Origin: Vicia villosa
Lineage: Eukaryota > Streptophyta > Magnoliopsida > Fabales > Fabaceae
Reading direction: 5' to 3'
Length of the DNA stretch: 64,000 nucleotides
NCBI RefSeq assembly: GCF_029867415.1
Contig: NC_081180.1
Location: 25,692,808 to 25,756,807 of the forward strand
This document shows positions 46,513 through 56,814 of the stretch, in pieces (the first letter of the stretch is position 1; every line of letters begins with the position of its first letter). Below the pieces are notes generated by a model, which did not search any database, was not told where the DNA came from, and saw nothing but the letters and a program-made list of their open reading frames with translations. The position numbers and the translations under genes were made by a program.

Positions 46513-48053
46513 CACTACGCCAAATAAGTTATTTAATAACACTTTTTTTGTTTTTGATAGCGCTTAAAAGTGCTATTAACCGTGCCGCTATTGTAAACAT
46601 TTTTTGTTTAATAGCACTTCAAAAGCGCTATTAAAGTACTGGTTTTTAATAAGCGTTACTGAAGAGGGAATTTTTTGTGTTTTTTGATTTTCTTTTGATA
46701 GCTCTTTCAAACTAAGCGCTATTATAGGGCATGTGTTTGATAGCACTTTCAAACAAAGTGCTAATATATACAACAGAGTCAACAACAACAATTTCTCAAA
46801 GAGAGGAATCAACAAATCGTCTTTAGGGATTCAGTTGTGTCGTTCTTCAAAGAGAGGACATAGACGAAATTGAACAAATTGAAGAATCGATTTAGGGATT
46901 GAATTTCGTCATTCTTCACAAGAATCAGCTTTAGGGTTTGTTTTTGGGAACAGGGTAAAAAATGGAGAAGAGTGTGGTGGAACGATGGATAACCGATGGC
47001 TGGCGAGTGAGAATCGATGGTTGACAATGGTAAATCGATGGCTGGGAATCGATGATGGCTTAGGGTTACCAGAAGATGACGGTGATGATGATTTGTGGAG
47101 GGAGAAACAGGGCTCGTTTTGGTTTTCGACAATGAAAAAATTTGTGCGATAAAATGAAATGTTTCCAGGAAAAAACGTGTTTTGGTTTTTATTTTATTTT
47201 ATTAATTTTATTAATTATATATTATAAAATAATAGGCAATTCTTTATAATATATTTAAGTAGTAATTTTAAGTTCAATGAGAAATTTTATATAAGTATTT
47301 TATCAAAGTCAAATAACTTTTTTGAAACTAGCTTTTATGTTACAAAAATATAAAAAATACCCATCAATCTTAACTTCATTTTTAAAGAAAAACTTTTTAA
47401 CTTGTATTTTTTTTTTTTATAATATTTTTTAGCTTAAAATAATTTTTTCCTAACATTTTAACAAATTCAACAAACAACTACAATATTTATGTTCGTTTAA
47501 GGGAACTTAAAAAATGATCTAAAAAATTCTAAAATAGAAATTTATTTTTTGTTTTTAATAATATTTATTCTTTCTTCAATCATTATATTAAAAAAAAGTA
47601 TTTATCTTAAAAATGAATTTGGTGTTTTATGGTCAACTAGCTGTGCGACATCTCTTGTACATGAGGAGTAGCATTCCCTTCCCCCGAACGTGTTTTGAAT
47701 TATTTATTTATTTATTTTATAAAAACAATAGCACTTTTGTATAAGCGGTAATATATAATAGTACAATAATAGCGTTTACTAAAAGTGCTATCTAAATGAA
47801 TAATATTAATAGCAATTTGACAAAAGTGCTATCTTAGTGTATATTATTAATAGCATTTTGTAGAAAGCGATATCTTACTGAAGTTTAATAATAGCGTTTC
47901 TTCATAACGTGCTATCAAAATCACATTGTTTGTATCCTATAATCGCGCCCGACAATAAAGTGCTATTATAGATGTGTTTTTTCGTTTTTAATAGCACTTT
48001 CTTTAAAAGTGCTATTAAATTAAGCGATACAAAATATCAATTTTGGCGTAGTG
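46513..48053. mobile_element. CACTA-C, non-autonomous CACTA element
   Basis: This 1541-bp element has termini CACTACGCCAAATAAG and (inverse) CACTACGCCAAAATTG, and target duplication TAA (46510-46512, 48054-48056). Subterminal repeats are of the type AATAGCACTTTTnnAAAGTGCTATT, related to but distinct from the AGCGCT repeats of CACTA-A and B. Frames at 46588-47132 (minus) are short and leader-like. No transposase. Confidence 0.93.
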
Positions 48054-48597
48054 TAAAAAAATATTACAATATCTAAATTTGACACCAAATTACTAGCATT
48101 AGTTAACAAAGCCATGAGGCTCATTCATCATCACTGACTAGCTCCCTGTCCACGACTACCTTCTTCGGGTTCAACAACTTCTGAGGGATCTTTAGGCCAA
48201 GATATAAAAGCTCCATCTGGTTGAGACAATTCTAAATGGTAACTTGGATGACATTGATTCTATCATTGACAAAGGCATCAAAACTTCGTGTTCACCTCAT
48301 CCAAGTTATCTTCATGATCTTGTACCTCCTTAGAATGGTATTACATCACTTTTTGAACGGTTTCCTCGACCTCATTGATCACGGAAACCAATTTTATATG
48401 GGTTATCTCAATGTTTTCCAACAAATTATTGACTTCTCCAAGGGTTTTCTCCTTCTCAACCAATGATTCCTTTGGGAAGAAGACTATTAAGAAAGCTTAA
48501 AAAGGGGATTGTGGGTCTCCATGTCCTTTTCAAGACCAGCAAGTTTCTCTTGGAGATGGTTCTATTAAAAAAAAGGACAAGATCGCATTTTCCTTTC

Positions 48598-48680
<83 letters not shown>

Positions 48681-50104
48681 TAAAATATCTCATGTATATG
48701 AAAACCCGAGGTAGGCTCAAAATCATATCTCGCATTTTTACTTCTCAGTCTCTTATTGATTTGAGCATTGGAGAACTAACCTTGAAAGTCCACCCACGCA
48801 TCACCGTGTCGTAGATTTTTCCACCATCAAGGCTCTACTTCATCATTTGACCAAACATTTGTGGTTCTCTAAATGAACAATGGACAAATAGGAAACTTAC
48901 TTCGAGTTGAAGGATATTACTATTCCTACTAAGAAAGAGAAAAATATAAAAGACTCCCGAATCATTCGTCCTACCGAGAAAGCGTTCCCATTAAGTTTTT
49001 CTAAAATAGGAATCTCCCTCTATATGGATGATACTTAATTTGAGGCAAAATCATAATAAATAACTTCAAACAACTCCACAAATAGTCAATCTATCATACC
49101 GTAGATAACATCTATAAAACCCTTGAATATAAAGATTGGGATTTTATTCCTAATATGGTAAAAAATTTCACAAGTAGTCAATCTCTCATGTTTTGTTTTG
49201 TTTGAATATCATTCATTTTTAAAAGATTTTTCTTCTCCTGTTTTATTGAATATTTTATTTTAAAAATGTAAATGTACTTTTAGTCCCTCTATTAATGTGA
49301 TTTTATTTTAGTTGTTCATTTTAAAACTCAACTTTTTGGTCTTTCATATTTACTTTCCTTAGAATTTTGTTCGCCTTTCTAATTTAGCACGTGGGGCAGT
49401 TATAAATAAGAATAAAAATTATTCACTGAACATAATAACTTAATTATCCAAAAATCAATTTTATTATCTTTAGTCATTACTATAACATGTGCAAAATTAG
49501 AGAGACCAATAAAATTTTAAAAGAAGTAAAATTAAAACACAAAAACCTGAGTTTTAAAGTGGTATGACTAAAAGGTTAAAAACACATGAATATGGTGATA
49601 AAAAGTGTATTTAAACGAGACTTGAACTCTAGAATTTTATGTTAACATTTCAGGGTGTCCCTCAGGCCTCGACTCATTAAATGGTTGATCGGGTCTTTTT
49701 CATTTTTTTCCTCAGGTGAACAAGTTGTTAAGTTAATGAATTTCACATAAATAACACTAGTATCCCAAAAAAAAAACATAAATACAAAAAAAAAACAACT
49801 CATCTATGATCCATCCATATAGTTTATTATCGCACTTATCAAAAGATAACATTACATCAAAAACAAAAACATTACATTTAGCCCCAAAAAAGGAAAGGCT
49901 AAATGGAAGACTCGATTCCACATGTAGTGCAGTGGCGGTACAATAACCTTGTCCCTAAATAAAGCACCCAAAATCTATCATTTAAGTTACACTTATAACA
50001 CTGTTACCTAGAGCTATAAACTCTAATATTAAACTCATCTTACGTATATCCTGCCTCTCTCTTTTTCTCTATTATATTGAGTGACTGGTGTATGATTGAA
50101 TCAA
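48054..50104. other. Intergenic DNA with CT microsatellite and possible MITE
   Basis: A (CT)n run of about 74 bp lies at 48602-48675. Sequence at 49258-49590 has weak inverted ends of the 'ttttagtc...aaaactca' kind, possibly an old fold-back MITE. Nothing else is recognisable. The 49900-50104 part would be the 3' flank of the glutaredoxin gene. Confidence 0.5.
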
Positions 50105-50413
50105 TTAAACCCAAAGAGCTCCAGCTTTTTTAAGCATTGGAATCAAAGTGCGGTTAAGATGGAGACTCATGACTTGATTGGCTCCACCAACAAGCTCACC
50201 GCCAATGAAAACAGTTGGAACAGATGGAGAAGAACCAAGTCTTGAAAGTGCTTGTTCAATCTCTCTTCCTCTTGATATCTCATCAAGTTCATAAACTGCT
50301 GGATTCACACCAAAGTCACAAAAAAGTGTCTTTATGGTATGACTCATGCAACATGAACTCTTGCTGAATATCACCACTGGCCTCTCTGAAACCATCTTTG
50401 TTACTCTCTCCAT
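50105..50413 (-). CDS. CC-type glutaredoxin (CCMS active site)
   Basis: An intact single-exon ORF of 102 residues, the usual length for plant-specific class III (CC-type, ROXY-like) glutaredoxins. The active site is CCMS at residues 21-24 after VVIFSKSS. The glutathione-site segment is [17 protein letters not shown], where many relatives have TVP, and a conserved Cys before it (LGCSP in Arabidopsis CCMS-type relatives) is Ser here (LGSSP). The C-terminus is ALWV where the TGA-factor/TOPLESS-interacting ALWL motif is usual. The family acts in cytosol and nucleus as adaptors that alter TGA transcription factors, with roles in nitrogen signalling and development. A TATA box lies about 85 bp upstream. 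It is the only clearly intact non-transposon gene in the window. Confidence 0.97.
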   Translation of the reverse strand: MERVTKMVSERPVVIFSKSSCCMSHTIKTLFCDFGVNPAVYELDEISRGREIEQALSRLGSSPSVPTVFIGGELVGGANQVMSLHLNRTLIPMLKKAGALWV

Positions 50414-50495
50414 TATGATTCAAATGTTGATATGTGTAGTTTTAATTGAAGCTTTTGTATGAGATGTGATGATGAGATAAGCTAAATGTGGCATG

Positions 50496-50505
50496 CTTTA
50501 TATAG
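50496..50505 (-). promoter_or_regulatory. TATA box of glutaredoxin gene
   Basis: The minus strand reads CTATATAAAG, about 85 bp before the ATG at 50413, giving an expected leader of roughly 50-60 nt. Confidence 0.8.
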
Positions 50506-50639
50506 AGGTCTTAATGGGAATAAAATTAAGCCTTGTTGGGAAATAAAAACGGAGAAAGTGAAGAATATTTGAGTCGCTATCGAAAATCGCTAAAGGGAAT
50601 AAATTAAGTATTACTTTCCGCAACAGATCAAAACAATTC

Positions 50640-50735
50640 CATATCTTTTTTTTAATGGTCTCCATAGATATTGAACCCAAGACCCTTAGTACAGCCAATA
50701 AATACCCAACCACTACACAAACACATTTCATTTGT
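50640..50735 (-). repeat. tRNA-like SINE-type sequence
   Basis: The minus strand has GTGTAGTGGTTGGGTAT (A-box-like), then TTGGGTTCAATAT (B-box-like) about 35 nt on, then ATTAAAAAAAAG. This is the layout of a short tRNA-derived SINE or tRNA relic. Confidence 0.35.
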
Positions 50736-50739
50736 TATA

Positions 50740-50939
50740 ATCATACTCCTTTAATTATTTATTATATATTAACGTTTTTTTTTTATATTAACACCTTGCA
50801 AGAAATTTTATTAACGTTTTATAATTAACCATCCGTTTTTTTTTATTAACACCTTGCAAGAAATCATGCAGTTTTTTTTATATTAACACTAACACAGTTC
50901 ATAAATTTTATTAACATTTTATTAACGTTTTAATAAATG

Positions 50940-51011
<72 letters not shown>

Positions 51012-51690
51012 ATATTAACGTTTTAATAAATTATATAATATATTTTATAATTTTAAACTAACTAACATTTTATTTATAAACTAATATTTTTGATATTGCA
51101 TTTTTTAAACATATTATATTTTTATAACGTTATATACTAATTTTATTTAATATACTGGGCATATAAATTTTTTATTAACGTTTTAACATTTTATAAATAT
51201 TAATGTTTTAACATTTTACAAATATTAATATTTATAAATATTAACGTTTATTGTATAAATTATAACGTTTTACAAATTAATATATTATATTAACAAATAT
51301 TTTTTATAAATTAATGTTTTTTATAATGTAACTTTAATGTTAACCTTTTTTATAATATAAATTTAGAGCTACAATATAATATAATAGTTGGAAAACAAAC
51401 ATATAATATATAATAAAAATATATAATATACATTAACTATAAGAATAATTATAGTTAATTTTATTTAATATACATTAATGTTATTTATAATACTGTATAT
51501 TAAAGTTTTCTTATATTTTTTTATAATATTAATTTTACTTAATATACTGTATTCAAAATAATTTGAAAAAATATTATTACAGAACTTAAAATAATTTTTG
51601 CATAAACGTTAAATAATGTTGGAGTTTAGAAACAATTAAAACGTTAAAAATATAATATTATTTCAGTTCGGTAATAAAACATAAAAGAGA
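50740..51690. other. Extremely AT-rich spacer with (AT)n microsatellite
   Basis: An (AT)n run spans 50942-51007. Around it the phrase attaacgtttt and its inverse recur many times over 900 bp. No ORF. Confidence 0.7.
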
Positions 51691-51691
51691 A

Positions 51692-51760
51692 AACGGTGTA
51701 GTGGTTATACCTACTGATATGGAGGATGTGGGTTCGATTCCCACCTTTGATAGTTTTTGA
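51692..51760 (+). repeat. tRNA-like sequence with A and B boxes
   Basis: GGTGTAGTGGTTATACC followed by GGGTTCGATTCCCACC gives near-ideal pol III A and B boxes at tRNA spacing. The acceptor arm does not pair well, so this is a tRNA relic or SINE head rather than a working tRNA. Confidence 0.4.
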
Positions 51761-52078
51761 AAAATCCAACTTCTAATTTTAATAAAATGGCAATGTGGCA
51801 TTTTAAATCACAATTAAATAAATAAAGGGGAGTTATTAATAGAGTGAAAAGGATAAAATTAAAAAAATTAGGTGAATACTCTGGTATCCTTGTCTAATCA
51901 AATAATAGAATTCAATATCACATCATTTGATTATTTTATTTTATTTTTAAATAAATTAAAATTAAAATACAATTTGTACTAAATGTACTGTATCCAATTT
52001 ATTTTAATGACATATAATAGAAAACCAAAGAAGAAAATTCTTTTCACACCATGGAGACAACTTTTTGTTACGGTAGTG

Positions 52079-52530
52079 TTTTTTTTTTTTTTTGAAATAA
52101 TAACTTTTATTAATTCAAAAAACGGTTACAAACACGGCGATCATAGATCCAGCCCATCAAAAGAACGTTATAACATCAATAAAGCTATGTGTGCTCTAAG
52201 CATCTTGCTATACCACCCCCTATAAGTAATTGTGCCTATAATACCCCTGACTATGGTATCTTATACTTTGTCTAATGCCAAAACATGTATCATTCCTATG
52301 TCGCCATACACTGTAAATCGTCTCAGCTATAGCCAAACGAAGAAGTGCAGTAGATTTCCCTTTGCCTTTCGTGTTGCTCACCAGCCAAGATATTTCATCA
52401 CACCAAGAGCGAGGTTCATGATTAATTTGCAACCAAGTTAGAACAACTTTCCAGATTTTCTTTGTTTCCTCACAATCAAAGAAAAGGTGCTCATGAGTTT
52501 CCTCATAAGGACAGAAACTGCAGTCGCTAT
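52079..52530 (-). pseudogene. LINE 3' fragment (reverse-transcriptase zinc-binding region)
   Basis: On the minus strand CSFCPYEETHEHLFFDCEETKKIWK is the zf-RVT region at the end of plant LINE pol, followed by TIYSVWRHRNDTCF. It is 5'-truncated at 52530 where block X begins. Its 3' end is marked by a T run at 52079-52093 (the poly(A) tail). The T run merges with 'tagtgtttt', the same text that precedes block X copy 1 at 1178, suggesting the LINE inserted at the edge of copy 2. Confidence 0.8.
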
Positions 52531-54915
52531 TTTGTTTTTCTTTTGAGAATGTAATTTCCATTCATGAAATAATAATGAATCGTGTTAAGTTGAAATATAA
52601 AGTTATATTAAAATATTTTAAAAAATAGTGTTCTTTTAATTGCTTTAACCAAAAACTAATAAAATACTTTCTCGATCAATCAATAATTGTCGCATTTGTG
52701 AATAAAATTACATAAAAAATTGTCAAATTATTATTTGAAAGATCATTAATTATTTTTATTTAATTTTACAATCTAATTAAATATAAATATCATTGAGGAA
52801 CGGGGTGTATTTCCGGAAGAATGTTTGGAATATCAATAATACCGTTTGAAACATTAAGCTCTTGGTTTGGAAGTAGTTCTTTTGCAGGAAAATTACTCAT
52901 CACAACTATTCCTTTTACGAGTTTAGTAAGGAACCTTTGTTTTTCCTCTCATAATTGTAATTGGTTTGTAATATTTCTTTTTGTCGAGATTTTCTGTTTC
53001 TCTGTGTATTCGGGTTAGAGAACCCTTAGTTTCTGGTACGGTGCGAATGGACTAACGTGCAACGGTAGCACTCCAAGACTCAAATCAGTGTGGGAGTAAG
53101 ATGAATGCTTGAAGTTTGAATTTGAGTTGCACTTCAAAAATAGTGTGTTTCCTCTTTATATAGTCGGGTGATTATAACGACTTACTGATCTTCACTAGTA
53201 AGACAAAACTTTGTTCCAAAAAACCATAAGCCTTTATTATCATTCCAAGCAAAGCCTCGCACCAAAGGAGAAAAGGAAAGGGAGTTAAAAGCACTCATAA
53301 CAAAAAACACAAAGGAAAGGGGAAATAAAAGAAGGGAGAGTCATCTTTTATTGGTCACGGCACCCCGAGTTGGTACTTTCGTTTTCTTATACCTCTGAGC
53401 ATATGCCTGAACATTGCGCTTGCTGTTAGTTAACGTTTATTGTTTTTTGAGTTTTGGTTTGGTTGCGTGTTCGTCCTTTTTATTTGGATTTTGTTATTTG
53501 TTTTTTTGTACGGTCTATGATCGATATATCTCTGTTTATTGTATTTATATTTTTTGATTTGGTCTATTTCTGCCCTCGTGCGTCAAAATATTTTCGTAAA
53601 TTAAAAACAACCATCAAACACTTGTTTTCTACCATGAACTACGAGGCTTTGAATTTCCTATTGCTCTCAAAGATACGTAGGCACAAGATTTCAAAATCTT
53701 GGCGAGCACAATAATAAAAAACTAATTTTTCCGCTGTTTTATCCCTTTTATAAATATCTAATAAATAAGAAAATAAAAGCAAGCATTAAGAAGAAACAAA
53801 TATTTAGGCGCATGTTCAAACTTAATTAACTAAACGGCTCCTGTAGAGTACAACAAATGTTTGGGGTGTTAATAGTTTCCCCTCGCATAACCAATCACTG
53901 AACCCTTATTTGGTTGTGATAACCATCTTATCCTCATCTCTTAGGGTTTTATCGTTATTTTCCTTTTTCTTATAGGAAAAAAATTCAGTGGCGACTCTGT
54001 GTCTATTTCGAAAGTTTAAAGATTTGAGTATTTTTCGCCTAGTGGCACATGTTAATAAAATTTTAGAAGTCGCTAAATCGGTCACAAAATAAAATTTTAG
54101 AAGTCGCTAAATCGGTCACAAAATAAAATTAGCCACTGAACCAGCAACTGCAATTTTATAACTGCATAGTCTATCTCCGAAAACTTAAATATATAAAAGT
54201 TAATTAAAAAAACTAAGTAGCCAAAACTGAGTGGTCGGATGTTAAGTCACACTTGTTAAGGCGCTTGATGTTAAACACAACGACACGGGTTTGAGTCGTA
54301 TATGTGCTAAATAATTTTACTTTATTTTACATGATTTGACTAACTCAATAATGTCTCGAATTCAACACTAGATTAGTCACAATTTTGATCGCTAAATTTT
54401 GGTAATTGAATTCATTTCTAAAGGTTAGCGACTAGCACTTTATTGGTCGCTGAATGTTACAGTAACTGGTGTTTAGGCTTTTCGATCTTTAATTTGGTCA
54501 CTAAATACGAAGTTTCTAGAAACCACTCCATTCTCATACTCATTACTTAATCAATTGATTTTAATCCAACTACGAACTTTCTGAAAATTAAATCAAAATG
54601 CTACAAAAATTAATCATGTGTTCAGAATGATAACTTTGCTAAGTTTAAAACTTAGATAAGTCACATTGCTAAGTCAAATTGTAATAATTCTACACCTATA
54701 TAAATTGCTCATTTTAACACCCTTTAAGAAATATGTCAAAACTTTGGTAAGTTAACACATCAATAACAACAATGAACATTCAATCTCAATAACAACAATA
54801 GCATTAAACTTTCATCCTCAACAACAACAATAGCAGTAGCAACATCAACAACAACCACAACAATAACATACCCTCAATCTCAAAAACAACAATAACATTA
54901 AACCTTAAATATGTC
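52530..54915 (+). repeat. Duplicated block X, copy 2
   Basis: Direct repeat of 1183-3352. The primer-site-like TTCAGTGGCGACTCTGTG lies at 53984-54001 and is closer to the Ogre-type TGGCGACTCTGCTGG than in copy 1. It has an internal duplication near 54055-54130 (ttttagaagtcgctaaatcg twice) and additional sequence at 54340-54660. The tRNA-like motif recurs near 54225-54310. Confidence 0.65.
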
Positions 54916-55117
54916 AAACCTTAAACGTAGGAAATGGTTATTTATTTTTAATTTTTTTGGGTCAATATTTATTTTTAATTTTAAAACATAAAATTCCTGA
55001 CAGAAACAAACAGACCTATTGCAACCGATTTGAGGACTTCTACACCCACTAAAACTCCAAAAATATGTTTAAGTATATTTTTTTTTGGTTTGGTGGTTAG
55101 GTATTATTATCTACCTA

Positions 55118-55147
55118 CTAGCAAGATACCAATGCGTTCGCACGGGT
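55118..55147 (-). mobile_element. Helitron-like 3' terminus (minus strand)
   Basis: The minus strand reads CCCGTGCGAACGCATTGG (imperfect hairpin), then TATCTTG, then CTAG, followed by T outside the element: the expected Helitron 3' end and A|T insertion site. The 5' end to the right was not identified. Confidence 0.45.
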
Positions 55148-55169
55148 AAATTTATTTAGTACAATATAG

Positions 55170-55173
<4 letters not shown>

Positions 55174-55250
<77 letters not shown>
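55174..55250. repeat. (AT)n microsatellite
   Basis: Uninterrupted AT dinucleotide run of about 76 bp. Confidence 0.95.
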
Positions 55251-55255
<5 letters not shown>

Positions 55256-55284
55256 GAGTTATTTAATTTTAAAATTAATATAAA

Positions 55285-55520
55285 GGGTTGAATATGTTTT
55301 TGGTCCCTATAAATATCTCAATTTTGGCTTTTAGTCCCTTTAAAAAATATATTGAATTTTAGTCCTTATAAAATTACTTTTGCACTCACTTTTGGTCCCT
55401 CTATAGGGACCAAAAGTGAGTGCAAAAGTAATTTTTTAGGGATTAAAAGTCAATATATTTCTTATAAGGACTAAAAGCCGTTTTGAGTAATTTTATAGGG
55501 ACTAAAAACATATTTAACCC
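55285..55520. mobile_element. Fold-back MITE ('GGGTTAAATATG' type)
   Basis: A 236-bp near-perfect palindrome starts GGGTTGAATATGTTTTTGG and ends with its inverse. The centre is tttggtccctctatagggac. Such 'ggtccct' fold-back MITEs are frequent in legumes. Flanking A/T-rich sequence prevents a sure call of the target duplication. Confidence 0.85.
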
Positions 55521-55562
55521 TAATAATAATAATAATAATACTAATATAATAAATTCAATTTT

Positions 55563-56185
55563 GATATTTGAAAATAAGAATTTTGTATCTCAAATAAAAT
55601 TAATTGTTAATTAAAATAAAATATATATATATTTTGTTATTAGTGGTCTGTAAAAAAATAGAAAGTTTGACATTTAAAAATAAGAATTTTATGTCTCAGA
55701 TAAAGGTAATTGTTAATTAAAATAAAATAAATATTTTGTTGATAATGGCCCATGAAAAAAATAAAAATTTTGACATTTTAAAAATAAGAATTATGTATTT
55801 CAAATAAAGATAATTATTAATTAAAATAAAATATGTATGTTACTGATAGTGATCTGTGAAAAAAATAGAAATTTTGATATTTGAAAATAAGAATTATGTG
55901 TCTCAAATAAAAACAATTATTAATTAAAATAAAAAAAGATATTTTTTTTATAATGGTCTGTGTGAAAAATAAAATTTTGACATTTTGAAAATAAGTATTT
56001 TGTGTCTCAAATAAATGTAATTGTTAATTAAAATAAAATAGATATTTTGCTAATAGTGACTCGTGAGTAAAATATAAATTTTGATATTTGAAAATAAGAA
56101 TTTTGTGTTTTAGATAAAGACAATTGTTAATTAAAATAAAATAGGTATTTTACTAATAGTTTTTTTTTTAATTTTAAAAAGTTGT
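55563..56185. repeat. Tandem array, six units of ~103 bp
   Basis: Units start near 55563, 55670, 55771, 55876, 55978 and 56083. Each contains gaaaataagaattttgtg and taattgttaattaaaataaa. AT-rich, diverged from each other, non-coding. Confidence 0.85.
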
Positions 56186-56814
56186 TGATTTATAAATATT
56201 AACAATTTGTTTACAAGTAAATGCTGCTGCCAATAGTTGTCTAGATCAACAACCTTTTTTATTTGTTTTACTGATAGTGTTTCGTAAAAAAAAATAGAAA
56301 TTTTGACGTTTGAAAATATTTTTTTTTAATAATCATGAATAATTTTTTAATAATTATATTTTCGATTGAATATATTTTTATCTCTTCTTTCCATTAACAA
56401 AGATTTTATTTATTTATTTATGTTTAAAAAATAAAAAGAAAAGAGAAAATGGAGATAGAAAAATTAAAGTGAAAGTGAAAAAATGTACCAAAGAGAATTA
56501 TGAATGAAATAAGTAGAAATAAAATTGTAGTGTAGGAAAGAGAATTAAAGTGAAGGTACCCTGTCAAGTGGCACCCTAAAATTGAAGAAGTTGAGTAATT
56601 AATTTGACTTGTAGCTAGGCTTTTATCAAAATAACCTTTTTGTAGTGTAAACTTAAAAAATTGAAAGGACAAATTAGGGAGAGTGGTAGTATATATCTTT
56701 CAATAATAGTTATATAGTTGATTACATTAAAATATTAAATTGAGGGATACATACACATAGAAATAGGCGTTATTCATGTATTATCAATATAAAATTAAGT
56801 GTTTAATTGTTATG
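56186..56814. other. AT-rich spacer
   Basis: No gene is recognised. A minus-strand frame at 56424-56672 is low-complexity Phe/Leu/Ser and not convincing. Confidence 0.5.

Noticed and set aside
48456..48714. Arg-Glu repeat frame and Ser-Leu repeat frame
   Set aside because: Translation of a (CT)n microsatellite.
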